Source: Coniochaeta sp. PMI_546
Taxonomy: Eukaryota > Ascomycota > Sordariomycetes > Coniochaetales > Coniochaetaceae
Direction of reading: 5' to 3'
NCBI GenBank assembly: GCA_021432605.1
Contig: MU271162.1
Span: forward strand, 71,721-135,720
DNA: 64,000 nt
In this document: positions 21,865 to 34,431 of the stretch, one piece after another
How the letters are laid out: every line of letters begins with the position of its first letter
How positions within the stretch are numbered: the stretch's first letter is position 1
Program-made: the position numbers and the translations under genes
The notes under the pieces: generated by a model
Database searches by the model: none
The model's input: the letters and a program-made list of their open reading frames with translations, nothing else
Told to the model about the DNA's origin: nothing

Positions 21865-24800
21865 ATGCATTCCTGGCGTGAAGCTACCGAGAAGGCCATC
21901 GGCCAAAAGGTCAACAACACCACGCTGACTGACGGTTCAAACTCCGCAAAATTCTCGGGAACTGACACGCCGACGACCATGGTTGCCCATCAATCACATG
22001 CTCCTGATGAGAAGACGGGTGGCACCCAAGCAAACACGGCAGTTGCCTTAGACGGCCATATATCGTTACCAGCTTCGGGAAAAGTTGCGGACAAGAACGC
22101 TTTTGGTCTCAAGCCTGAATATAAGACGGCTTTGAGAGATTTCTTCGTATGTCTGAGCCAGATATGTCTCAATTGCCAGTAGCTAACGGTATGCACAGAG
22201 AATTTTCACCTACTCGACATGGACGGACCGAGCTCTTGTCATCGCGGCCGTGGTTGCCTCCATAGGAGCTGGTGTGACTATGCCTGTGATGAACATAATT
22301 TTTGGTAAGCCAAGCGTAAAAATGGCAGTGCTTCAGGTTGAACTTACTTTATGACAGGAAGGATGGTTGGCTCTTTCACTGGATACTATAGCTACGATGC
22401 CGCGACAACGACCGAGATGTTCAGCCGGAGTATCAACCAGTGCGCGTGAGTATCTATGGTCACATTTTCACCTGAGCTTCAATGCAGTACACTCACAAGT
22501 CGCTTAGATTGTACCTGGTGTACCTGTTTCTCATCAGGCTTGTTTTGGACTACATAGCTTACGTATGTCAGGATGCTTCCATGCTGTCATCCTTGTTTGT
22601 GGAAGAGACCGCTGATGCGAGACAGTTTGGTTTCCGAATGGCGAGCTTGCGCATTTCCGCTGCTCTGAGACTTGAATATATGAGATGCCTGTTTCGACAG
22701 CCTATCTCTACGCTAGATGCGCTGCCACCAGGCCAGACAGCTGCCATCATTACTATCACTGCAAGCGTCTTACAGGTCGGCATCTCCGAGAGGCTTTCAC
22801 AGTTTCTCCAATCATCATCGCTTGTTATCTCGGCTGTTGTTATCGCCTTTGTTTATAGCTGGAGCTTGACTCTAGTAACAAGCAGCGGCCTCGTTCTGAT
22901 TATTATCGTGTACGGTATCACGACGCCGTTCATGGTGAAACTACTTGGTGAGGTCCAACATGCGGACATCCAGGCCTCCACAACTGCAAATGAGATCTTT
23001 GGCTCTGTCAGAATGGTTGCCGCTTGTGGAGCCGAGTCAAAGATGGCCAAGAAATACGCAGGCTGGGTTGACGAATCGCGGCGCAGGGGACTGAAAATGT
23101 CTCCTATTGTAGCTCTGCAACAAGCACCTGGTAAGTGGAAGATATTTTCTAGGGAAAGGATTCGTGCTATCGAGGTTGAATCTTGCTGATCTTTTGAAGT
23201 GTTTTTCGCTATATATGCGTAAGTATCACCGTTCACAACTTTCAAATGTCGGTAATTACTCATCATGTTAGAACATTTGCACTGTCTTTCTGGTACTCGC
23301 TCAAGATGTACATGGACTTCCAAATATCAAGCCCCGAGACTCTCATAGTGTAAGTAGAGTGCAACAGCTTCAGTGGGAAGAAAACAAAAGTCGACCCTGA
23401 CTGGATTTTCATAGGGTCCTCATGTCCGTTATGTTGATGACAAGCTCTATTGGCGGAATCACTGCGCCATTAACAGCTGCTGCACGTGCAGCTGGTGCAG
23501 CTACCATTTTTTATACCATCATTGATGCTCCAAAACCCAACACAGGTGGTGTCGCAGAGCCTGACGTGACCGCGACCGAAGACATAGTGCTGGACCATGT
23601 CAATTTCGCCTACCCGACTCGTCCACATATCAAGGTTCTCGACGACTTGACCCTGACGTTTCCCGCCGGAAAGATCACCGCGATTGTGGGACCGTCAGGA
23701 TCTGGGAAGAGTACCATCGTTGGACTACTCGAGAGGTGGTACGAGCTCGACGGTGATCCTGCACAAAACTTGATCGTGAGTTAATTGATCTAGTCTAGCC
23801 CCGAAAATCTGTTTAATAACAACCCCAGACACTCTGGCTGCGGAATGGTGTGATTAGTACAGGGGGTCGTTCACTCAAAGACATAGACCTCAAATGGTGG
23901 AGATCACAGATTGGACTAGTACAGCAGGAGCCGTTCCTCTTCAACGACAGCATATATAGAAACGTTGAACACGGGCTTGTCGGCACTGAGTGGGAGAACG
24001 CGCCGCTGGAGACCAAGAAAGACCTCGTGAAACAGGCTTGTACAGAAGCATTTGCGGATGAGTTCATCAACCGACTCCCGGAAGTCCGTACATATCCTTT
24101 CCTAACTACCTGTTACTGGATATGCCAAGGTTACAGTCGCGCTGATTTGTCGCACAGGGATACGCAACCGTTGTAGGAGAGTCCGGCATCAAGCTAAGCG
24201 GCGGACAACGTCAGAGACTAGCAATAGCCAGAAGTATTGTCAAACGACCCAAGATTCTGATCCTGGACGAGGCGACCAGCAGCATTGATGTTCGAAGCGA
24301 GCTCATGGTACAAGCAGCTTTGGACAGGGTTTCCAAGGACAGAACAACGATAACTATTGCTCATCGGCTGGCGACCGTCATGAAGGCTGACAACATCATT
24401 GTCATGAGGAAAGGAAAGCTGGTCCAACAGGGCACGCACGAAGAGCTCATGGCTGACGAGGGTGGCACCTACTGGACTCTTGCCACAGCCCAACGACTAG
24501 CAATGTCGCCTGAAGAAGAAGATGAAGATACTCCGGTTCTCTCGGAAATATCAGGGAAGCAAAGTCTTGACATTCTTATCACTGAAAACGGACATGAAAT
24601 CCATGGAGACACTTCAACAACAGCGCCACATGAGGGCGTGCAAAAGACAAGAGGAGTTGCTGGGAGCTTCGGACTTCTCCTCCGCGAGCAAAGAAACCAC
24701 TGGGGCTGGTATCTCGTGCTGTTCATTGGCGCCATCGGAGGTGGAGGTAAGTCAAGTCACGAGTGATAAAATATGAAGGGCAAAATGATGGCAACTTTGA

Positions 24801-26988
24801 CTAATTGTGCAACAGCAAGTGCACCTCTTCAAGCATACTTATTTGCTGCTCTACTTAGTCTTTTCCAGCTGTGGGGAGACTATCTACGCGACTTGACCAA
24901 CTTCTGGTGCTTGATGACTGTCATGTTGGCCGTCCTCGTTGGCATCAGTCACTTTGCTATGGGCTGGTCCGCAACAACGCTCGCCTTTGTAGGTCACTGT
25001 ATGAGCGATTATTGTGAGGATATGAGAAGCATACTGACGTGAAAAAGCACATCACTCATCGGTACCGTGGCGAATACTTCCACAACATTCTCTCCAAATC
25101 AGTGGCCTTCTTTGATTCAGACGACCACTCTGTGGGGGCTCTAACGGCAAGACTAGCAACAGACCCAACCCAACTTCAGCAATTACTTGGAATGAACATG
25201 GCCTTCGTCATCATTTCCGTGTTCAATGTTGTTGGTTGTTTAATCATATCATTCTATTTCGGATGGAAGCTTACAGTCGTTACGCTCTGTTCGTCCATGC
25301 CTCTGATCATCGCCTCAGCATTCTTCCGCATCAGGTACGAAACCCAATTTGAGAAAATGAATAACGAAGTGTTCGCGGAAAGTGCAAAGTTTGCCACAGA
25401 ATCTATCGGTGCCTGCAGAACCGTGACGGCGCTCACTCTCGAAGACACAATCTGCGACCGATACAGTACTCTCCTAGAGACGCATATCCGGAATGCGTTT
25501 TACAAATCGAGCCTGTCGACCATGATATTCGCCCTGAGTGATAGCATTGCCTTGCTATGTATGGCCTTCGTGCTTTGGTAAGTTGATTATCAACGACTCC
25601 ACATCCTGGACGTCGAAAGATGCCAGCATGAATGCATGGGACAGCCCGCTGACAAAAACCTAGGTACGGAGGGAATCTTATGCTAAAGCACGAATATGTA
25701 CCGTTTCAATACGTGGTGGTATATATCGCGGTGCTCCAAGTAAGTTTGTGGTTACATTAGGCCAACGCTGAGACTGACATCAAAATAGGGTGGCATGGGT
25801 GCCGGACAATGGCTGAGCTATGGGCCAAGTAGGTCATCATTCGCGCCAATACGCCTCATACAGCCTCTAACAGAGTCAGATATTGCCAAAGCAACAGTCG
25901 CTGCAAACAGGATCATAGATATGAGAGCTCGGGACTATGCCGATGGTCCCTTGAAGTCACTGGATCTGGGAAACCTCGGGGACGACGACAAAGGAGTCAA
26001 GATCCAACTACAAAACGTGTGGTTCCGGTACCCAACACGAGACGTTTCAATTCTAAACGGACTGGACATGACGGTATGTCCTTTTCTGACGCCTTCAGGT
26101 GCGAGGACCCGAATCTGAGGCGTCGAGCTAACAATCAGAACCCAGATCGAGAAGGGCCAGTTCGCAGCTATTGTTGGACCGTCAGGTTTGTCACCTCAAA
26201 ACATGCTCCCCTTTGATGTCGAGCGCGCAAGTAACCATGCTCCAGGTTCCGGAAAGACAACTGTGATATCGTTACTCGAGAGGTACCTTATGAACAAACA
26301 AGGCGTATCACTGATGGCGAAGCTGGGCTAATTTGCTTTGACAGGTTTTACAACCCAAACTTGGGCCGGATTCTTTACAATGGCTCCGATATCTCATATT
26401 TAAGTCTGAACCATTACAGGAAGGAGATCTCGCTCGTTGCACAGGAACCAAGCCTCTTCAACGGGACAATCAGGGAGAATATTCTACTTGGGGTAGATGA
26501 AGATGTTATTACCGATGTTGAGGTTCATCATGCCTGCCGAGACGCTGAGATACACGACTTTATCGTCTCTCTCCCAGAAGGATACAATACGGAGGTAGGG
26601 ACAAAGGGTGTCGCGCTGTCGGGCGGACAAAAGCAACGACTCTCCATTGCAAGGGCTTTGATCCGGAAGCCTCGTCTGCTATTGCTCGATGAGGCCACGT
26701 CCAATTTGGACGCAGAGACGGAGAGAGCGGTCCAGGCTGTGTTTGAGAAGAACCGGAATGATAGGACGATGGTTGTTGTTGCCCATCGTTTGGCCACTGT
26801 ACAGAATGCGGACGTCATCTTTGTCCTTAGCGATGGACGGGTCATGGAGAAGGGTGACCACGCCAGTTTGGTAAAGAAGAAAGGCCTCTACTATCAAATG
26901 GTAAGCGTTGTCGAAATTCTGCTGGTGTCTTGAATCTGAATTCCAACTAACATGTGGACAGTGCCAGTCGCAAGCGTTAGACAGATAG
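21865..26988 (+). CDS. Full-length ABCB (MDR-type) multidrug exporter
   Basis: ATP-driven membrane exporter with TMD-NBD-TMD-NBD order, related to fungal Pmd1/leptomycin-resistance transporters. Eighteen exons: 21865-22146, 22199-22304, 22358-22445, 22508-22562, 22626-23130, 23200-23218, 23272-23349, 23415-23775, 23829-24083, 24158-24746, 24816-24988, 25048-25577, 25664-25739, 25789-26073, 26146-26185, 26246-26282, 26345-26900, 26962-26988. They sum to 1353 aa. Both nucleotide-binding domains look competent: Walker A GPSGSGKST and GPSGSGKTT, signatures LSGGQRQR and LSGGQKQR, Walker B plus Glu in LDEATSSID and LDEATSNLD, and H-loop AHRLATV twice. A possible further 45-nt intron at about 25831-25875 is in frame, so 1338 aa is also possible. 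Its position beyond the PKS/hydrolase pair suggests product export or self-protection; that is inference. Confidence 0.93.
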
Positions 26989-27302
26989 CAGGGATATAGA
27001 ACGGGGCAGGGAATAGCCAACTTGTTGAAGTTGAGAACACGAAGGACCTAATGATATAGAGTCGACTATTCAAGCTACAAGCATTGAAGACGAGCTGACC
27101 TGGCCTCCATAGCTCCCCCCTCCCCCCTTCCTTTGTGTTGCAGCTCTTGAGTCCCTCATTTTATTCCACTCCTCTAGAACTTCCATTGCGCAATTGTAAT
27201 CGACAGCTCTAGATCTGTGCATGAGAGTCAGAAGCAAGGAGGCACAAAGGCTACAACGCCGCCTTCAGTCATCTTTTGGCCGGTCCAAACGCCGAATACT
27301 AG
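26989..27302. other. Short spacer after the ABC transporter
   Basis: 314 bp between the exporter stop and the next ATG. It contains a C-rich run near 27115-27130. An ATG at 27221 opens only 30 basic codons before a stop. Nothing else is recognised. Confidence 0.4.
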
Positions 27303-28280
27303 ATGGAAAATAGCGCGAGTGATACAGCCTGCAGTATATATGATTTTCACAGTGACGATGATGTGCAGTCCTGGCTCAGAACAAAACCTCCAACTCGCTT
27401 CACTTACAAGTTGGTTTCGCATACTCTGGACCAGGAGTCCTATTGCACAATGTACAGCTCGGACAGGTCTGGTGTATTGGAAAGAAGGCTACATTTAAGT
27501 TAGTATCATCGGGTGGCGACGTGTCTAACGAATCGTGTGCATGGCAGGACGACAGTCGGTGCAGCATCTCCAGCCCACGGGTGGTCCGTTTGTTAGCGAG
27601 CTGGCATGGAACCAGATCCCCACGGGCACAACTGGAAGCTAAGGTGTCGTTTCCCCAGAGCCCCTGGTGAAGAATATCCGCAAGAAGACTGCAGGCCACG
27701 AACAACGCATTGCTTGGTATATACCGGAAATTGTAGGTCCTGGGATGGCCTCCCTTGATCTGAGGGCTTGACGGAGGGGATAATAGGGGACAACCGGCAT
27801 ACTAAGACGGGAGCAACCAGCCATGTCTTAGAAACTACGGCGGAACACTTGTCTGATGACTACATGACTGCTGGCAAACTGTACCTTGATCCGCAATTGC
27901 TACGTATGGCAGTGATGCCTGGCTTTTACGCCTTCGGAGGAGCGTTGCAGTCACCGGCTATCGATGTAGCTTCAGAGAAGAGGAAAGCGAGGCGACTTGT
28001 AGAAGAATTTTTAGCAAAGGGACTGAGGCCAAGTGGATTCGATGAAAGCACAGAGCCATGTTGCGAGCCCATTGACAGAACGACTGAGTGGCATAGTGAA
28101 GGTTGCCGAAATAATCATACAAATAGAATCTTAGTCCTACCTAGCTCATTCCTCATTATCTGCATTTCAGCAAAGGTGAGTGCCAGGCAGCACCGGGAAG
28201 AATTTCTCGAAGAGGCTAGCGATACCTTTGGATATTCAACCGGACGGAAAAGCAATAAATGTGTTTCCTTTATCATCTAG
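27303..28280 (+). CDS. Five-exon gene of unknown function, 242 aa
   Basis: Not recognised by family. A consistent model exists: 27303-27498, 27548-27583, 27659-27736, 27787-28095, 28171-28280, four GT-AG introns of 49, 75, 50 and 75 nt, total 242 aa. The first intron has a TCTAAC branch site; the second has a CTAAG branch and a TTCCCCAG acceptor and removes an in-frame TAA. The last intron is a multiple of three without a stop, so it may be retained. The protein is soluble-looking, with no signal peptide or membrane helix. It has an acidic/polar N-terminus, a central SEKRKARRLVEEFLAKGL helix and a Cys-containing C-terminus. Transcribed in the same direction as the exporter, starting 314 bp after it, it may be the last member of the polyketide locus. 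Start codon choice is uncertain. Confidence 0.55.
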
Positions 28281-31200
28281 TAGGTATCTCTTCAGACGGG
28301 AAGACCACAACCAGAACAGGAAAGGACGTATGTAGAACTACTTGTAACCCGCACACCTCGCTCTGTACCGACAGCAGAAGATTACAAACGGAGCTGAACT
28401 AGCTAGCTACGTTAGTGACATGGAATATATAGACCTGTCAGGCCGCTAATAAACAGGAGTACGACGATGACAATCGTGCGCGTCAGTTCGATAGGCGGTT
28501 AACCCGGTGAAGTGTGCTTTCCTTCAGAACGTGTGCTATGACACTGAAGGACTGGAGGACACCAAGGTACCACAATAGATCTGATGCCTTGCCTATTGAC
28601 CCAGGAGAGGAGGATACGGTGGTTGGCATCGAGACACACCTACCTGAGCTAAGGATCCACAAAAACCTTGCGAGTCTAGGTTGAGGTCTACGGAGAAAGA
28701 GCAAGGGACAGCCAGACAGTAAGGGAGGGAAGAACGGACGATTCAGTGGAGCCACTGCGTGAAAGTAAGTTACGATGTGATCCACAGGACGGGCGCAAGA
28801 GGGACCATTTCCAAAGTAAACAGGGTGAAAGGCCTGAGCAAATGATGACCAAACCAAACAACAAGACGGGCAATATCCAACGACAACCTGGAAGTTACAA
28901 CGACGGTTGTAACGTGATTAGACTTTTTAGTTTGACGGAGAAGGCGCCGACAAAGGGTGACGGGATGTGAGCATGTGGGCAGACATTGATCGTAGCTATT
29001 GGCGCCATGTCAGGTTGTACTGACTGCTATTGGGGAGCTGAAAAGGATGAGGGACACTCCCTTACAGTGGAGGTCACTGAGGTCAAAACGAAGAGGAGGC
29101 GGGGGTTAGAAGTGAGACGAGTGAGGGGCAATGATTCAGGCAGGCTCAGAATCCTCAGCTGAATCGCGCAGTCTCGACTCGAATCGTGACAGCTGGACCA
29201 ATCGACCCTCATCGACCTATGAGAGTGAGTCAATGTGACGGATCGGTGCGGCTCCCTCTATTCGACTGGATGGCACTGCAATAGGGCAAAACAAATTTTC
29301 TCACATCGCCTTCGATACTTTTTGTCTGGGTTTTTCAGGGGAGCAGGCCGCCCATCGTGCGTGTTGTCAGCTGAGGCAGACAACGTCGGAGTGGACGGTG
29401 AGGTAGGTACCTAACTTGAAGACCGGAAAACTTGGCCGGGCCGAGCATTTGGACGAACATTTAGAAGCTTGCTTACCTTATGTAATAAGCCAGTGCCAGG
29501 TTGATGGCGAGCTTGCTCCCCGTTCAGGATTAGGCCAGACTTGATCGTTTGTCGCTAGATGTTTCAGATTCTCCGCCTGCTTTCCCTCGGTGGCCGCTAG
29601 TCTAGTCGTGCGGGCCGTCCTTCAATCAACCTGCCTGCCTTCGAGTATCCGCCGCCCTACGCTGATTGTAGGTAGCAAAGCGATAAGAAGGTGACAAAGA
29701 ACAACACAGAGGCAAATGATAAGGCTACAGAAGCCACCAGACCTATTGTGGGCTGGAGCCCGGAGGAGACCGGGGTTTAGTGGCTAAAGTGACAATTTGA
29801 ACATGGTCAGTGGCATTCGGTGCCCCGTGCGATGCCTGCGCTGGATTCTTAAAAGTCTCTGCACAGACATGACAGAGCACACAGTTTTGAGACCCCTGTG
29901 ATCGACCGCTGCATGTCGTTTAATGAGACACATACCGGCTTACTTGCTTCTGACTGAGAAAAGGCACAGAAGTGCGGTTTACAATAGCAGAGGTAGCGCC
30001 AGATACCCATGAATCCGCCCTCTAATGCAGGTACAGATCAAAGGCGTAGATCTCGCAGCGACAAACAAGATCTGGCACACCGGCCGAACCCTGTGGTCAG
30101 TGATATAACTTTACGGCAAACACAATTCAGGGGTGACGCTGAGCTGTCGTCACACTCGTCACTACACGTGTACCCTTGCCGTGCCTTGCAGTGGCAGCAG
30201 CGCCATTTTTAAACACCGCTTGACGCCGCGGGACCAAGGGCGGTGCCTTCGCTACGACGCTATGATCTTCCCAGCTTGGTGGCCGCCAATCAACGCTGTA
30301 TTAGCTACGGCTGGCCATGATAGGCCTGCTGTTTCGTTTCATCTGCAGGCGTGCCGCATCTAGGGGGATGCCCCACGGGTGCGACGTGGAGCTAAAAACA
30401 GCCAGCCGGCCTATCATCCCGAGTCCTCGGAACCTTTACCGGTGACTGCGAGGAAACCTGAAACTTTTTGTCATGGTGGGCCGTTTGCTAAGCACACTTT
30501 AGCGTTCCCTATGGTGACCCCCTTTTCAAGGTACTGGTCGATGCGGGCTGACAGGGAGTCCAGGCCGCAGTTGCAGGGTAGCCAGGCTTTATCGCCGCAC
30601 GAGATAGGAGGGACCCTCACAGCTGTTCACCATCACTTACCTTGTTCCCTGTTCAGATGCCGCAACCTATCGAACCTCGCCGTTGACGCGCACCCGAGCG
30701 TAGGCCAAACAGGAGGCGGAAAAGGTCAGATGGTGCCGGCTTTCTCTTTCTTTGTTGCTTCAATGCAACGCTTCGTACCTGAGCGGCGGGGACTGTGTAC
30801 CGGTACCCCAAGAGTGTGCTGAGAAGCGCAGTCCTTGGAGGGAAGCGAGTCACCCTAGTGACGATCTGTTCCTGAGTCCAGACCCCCGTCTCAATCCCGG
30901 TCGTCAGCCTGACGACCTGACAAGTTCATCGCTCCCATGTCAAATGACCCATGTCACCAAAAAGGCACCTGGGGGTGCATGAACGCCACTTAGGAAGGAA
31001 TGTGGAAATAAACGCATTGTGTGGGTTCTCTGGAGCTGTGGAAGGACGGTTTGTTGTCGCGCGGATAACATTTTCGTTTCATTCACGATACCTTCCTTTC
31101 GTCTTTCTCCTCACCATTGGGTATCCGCTGGACCAAGCAGTTGTCATTCCTTTATTCCAAAGCTCTCGAAGCTCCCACGAAGCCTTCAGGCTTACCTTCA

Positions 31201-31317
31201 CTCCTTTGTTCCTGTGGAACTCTCATATAGAAAGCCCGGTTATCCGCCTCTGGGCTATCTGCCGCCGCTCCTTATCCACGACGAAATCGTCATAGCCACT
31301 CCTTTTGTCTCTCACCA
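28281..31317. other. 3-kb gene-free region before the glucanase
   Basis: No open frame here has coding character; those listed by length overlap on opposite strands and lack ATG starts. A TATA-like CATATAGAA lies at about 31222-31230, some 90 bp before the GH71 start codon. I see no element ends or RNA gene. Confidence 0.45.
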
Positions 31318-33383
31318 ATGTCTTTCCTTCAACTTGCCCGCTGGCTCGGTGCCCTTTGCCTCCTGGTGGGGTCTTTGACAAACGCGGCTCCTACTCGCGC
31401 CGGTTCGCAGAAAAGAGCAGCAAATGGCACAGAAACTGGACCGCTGGTCTTCTGCCATTTCATGGTATGTAATGTTCACTTGGGTATGTATCTTTGTCAC
31501 ATTCGCGTAAGCTGACGTCGAAACAGATAGGGATCGTAGGCGAGAGAACCAGTGCTGCAGACTACGATGGGGATATGCAGCGTGCAAAGAGCGTCGGCAT
31601 CGATGCTTTTGCCCTCAACATCGGTGTTGATCCCTACACCGACACTCAGTTGGGCTACGCCTACGACTCCGCTGCCGCCAATGACATGAAGGTGTTCATA
31701 TCATTTGATTTCAACTGGTGGAACCATGCATCAGATGCTGCAAAGGTTGGCCAGATGATCGGCAAGTACGGGTCGAAACCGGGACAGCTTATCGTCGACG
31801 GAAAGGTCTTCGCCTCCTCCTTCGCCGGAGACGGTCTTGATGTTGCAACCATGAGGGCGTCTGCCGGGGTGGAAGTATTCTGGGCGCCCAACTTCCATCC
31901 GGAACTCACCTCCGACCCAAAGGACATTGATGCGGCCCTCAACTGGATGGCATGGGACAGCAATGGTAACAACAAGGCCCCCAACGCCGCCGGCAACGTC
32001 ACGGTTGCCGATGGAGATGCCACATACATCAAGTGGCTGGCTGGGAAACCATACATTGCTGCCGCGTCGCCTTGGTTTAGCACTCACTTCGGGCCTGAGG
32101 TCTCCTACAGCAAAAACTGGGTGTTCCCTGGAGATCGACTGTGGTACGAACGATGGACTGAAATTCTTGCCCTCCAGCCCCGGTTTGTCGAGATTGTCAC
32201 TTGGAATGATTACGGCGAATCCCATTACATCGGCCCGCTTTCGTCGACACACTATGATGACGGAAACTCCAAGTGGACCAACGACATGCCTCACGATGGT
32301 TGGCTTGACATGGCGGCGCCGTTCATTGCCGCGTACAAGGCCGGATCAACCGGTGTTACTGACCACATTACCAACGACCAGCTTATCTATTGGCATCGCC
32401 CGCATGCCAAGTCCATAGACTGCGATGCTACGGATACCACCATGGTACCTGCTAATAACGGCAGTGGCAATTATTTCCAGGGTCGTCCGGACGGCTATCA
32501 GAGCATGCAGGACAACGTCTTTATCGTATCACTGCTTACAGCACCGGGTACCGTCACCGTCACCTCGGGCGGTAACACTCAAACTTTCGATGCTCCCGCC
32601 GGAGCGAGCATCTTTGAGGTTGCTATGGGTGTGGGACAGCAGCAGTTTGCCCTGACGCGGGACTCGAAGGAGATATTTAGTGGAACCTCACTGAAAGAAG
32701 TTACTGACGACTGTATCTGCGGCCTCTATAACTTCAATGCATACGTCGGATCGCTGCCAGCAATCCCGTATGAACCCCTGAACAAGGACGGCCTCGCGTC
32801 CTTGACGGCGGGACTCCATGTCACAACATGTTCGGCTGCCCCTTCGCTGGGTAATGGGACCGCTCCGACCGCCAACCCCACCGCCACCGGTAGCTCTGGA
32901 ACGAAGCCGACGACGTCCAAGACAGGTAGCGCCTCTGGCTCTAAAACGACATTTGTGACCAGTGGCCCGACGAAGACAGCCGGCCCATCCGGCAACTACA
33001 CAATCACCCGCACGAGCAGCAACACGACCCCGTCTGCAGGGACACCGACATCAGCGCCAACTGGAACACCCTCCAGCAAGTCCTCGTCACCCACAACCTC
33101 CGCAGCCGGTCAGTCCAACCCATCTGGGGCCTGCACTGCTGGATCGACACTGCCAGGGCTATCGGGCAACTACGATGGACTCTGCGCCTTTGCCTGCTCG
33201 CAAGGATACTGTCCTCCTGGACAGTGCGTATGTACCGCATATGGCTCGCCGGCAGTGATCGCGGAGGATGTGGGGGCGGCAGGGTGTCCGCTGCCCGGAG
33301 AGAATGAGAGTTATCTCGGCTTGTGCAAGTTCAGTTGCGCAAAGGGTTACTGTCCAGAGACAGCATGTAGCACGTCCTGCTGA
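31318..33383 (+). CDS. Secreted GH71 alpha-1,3-glucanase (mutanase) with Cys-rich tail
   Basis: Hydrolyses alpha-1,3-glucan of fungal cell walls. Two exons, 31318-31464 and 31527-33383; 667 aa. Residues 1-23 form a signal peptide, followed by a short stretch ending in KR. The GH71 domain spans about 45-450; Asp75 in GIDAFALN and the pair Asp277/Glu280 in TWNDYGES are the candidate catalytic acids. A Thr/Ser/Gly/Pro linker of roughly 100 residues follows, likely O-glycosylated. The C-terminus carries two similar Cys-rich units (LCAFACSQGYCP and LCKFSCAKGYCP), like the alpha-1,3-glucan-binding module (CBM24) found on fungal mutanases. Likely roles are remodelling its own wall, cell separation, or attack on other fungi. 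It is not linked to an obvious pathway. Confidence 0.92.
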
Positions 33384-34431
33384 TGAACTGCCACCCTTCT
33401 ACTTCTTCTCACTGGACTGCAACCGCTTGATAGTTCGATTCTGTTTTCTTCTTCGCTTCTAAACCCCTGACGACTTATTCTTCTCTGCCGCTGAATGTTG
33501 GCTCGTTTAGCGGCCAGCCCTTGCCTGTGGTTGTGGTCGCTCAGACGCAGGTGTATCTTTCAAGTCAGTTCTTGCCAGATGCAGCCAGGAACTTGAGTGG
33601 GCTGGTCGGCTACCTTCCCGGTGATTTTCACTTCTTCATGTTGTTTATCATGTGTATTGACTTGGTTCCGGGTCTTGAAACCTTCGCTTCATGTATCCTT
33701 CTAACTTTTGTCTCGCTAGAGTTTTGATCCACATGCTTATAGAGACGCATTATGCCATTGAGGGGAATTTTTGAGCCCCTATCTTCCAAGACTTGGTTAG
33801 AATTAGGCTAGCTCGCACTTTTGCGAGAATTTGAATCCTTTCCTCTTCATTCTCATCGCCTCCGTTTCGTCACATGCTTGTTCCTGTCGTCTTAGTAATT
33901 AGCCATTGATTATGACCGTCCTCTGCACCAGGCGAACGATGGCATGTCGATGAAGCGGCATGTTCGCAAATAAGCTCTGGGATCATGAGACGCAAAGGAA
34001 GTCGACGTATAGCCTACAACGACTTGCTCCTGAGCAACAATGAAACGTTGTGTTGTTATCAGTACTCATCGATATGTAGTTATGCTCGCCTATCTGATGT
34101 GCTAATTTGCCGTCCCTCGCGCACAGTGGTTTTTTCCCCGAGAGACCGACATGTTGACCACATGGTGGTATAGTTGAGCTTGTGACAACAACCTGACGTG
34201 TCTTATCAGTACTTTGAGTCTACGGACGCGTGTTCAATATAGGCAGAACCTAGTACATGGCATCTCAAATGGACCATCGTGGACCATCCATGTAAAGGTG
34301 AGATAGACGCCCCCCCTGGCAATTGAAACGGCTTGTCGCACGTGATCTAATTATTTCTTGTATGAAGCATCGACATCACTGGAGGGATATGAAGGATATA
34401 CCTCAAACTTGATTCGTACCGTCGAGCTTGG
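33384..34431. other. Gap between two convergent 3' ends
   Basis: About 1 kb between the stops of the GH71 gene and the minus-strand transporter. It should contain both 3' untranslated regions. T-rich tracts follow the glucanase stop. No gene is seen. Confidence 0.45.
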
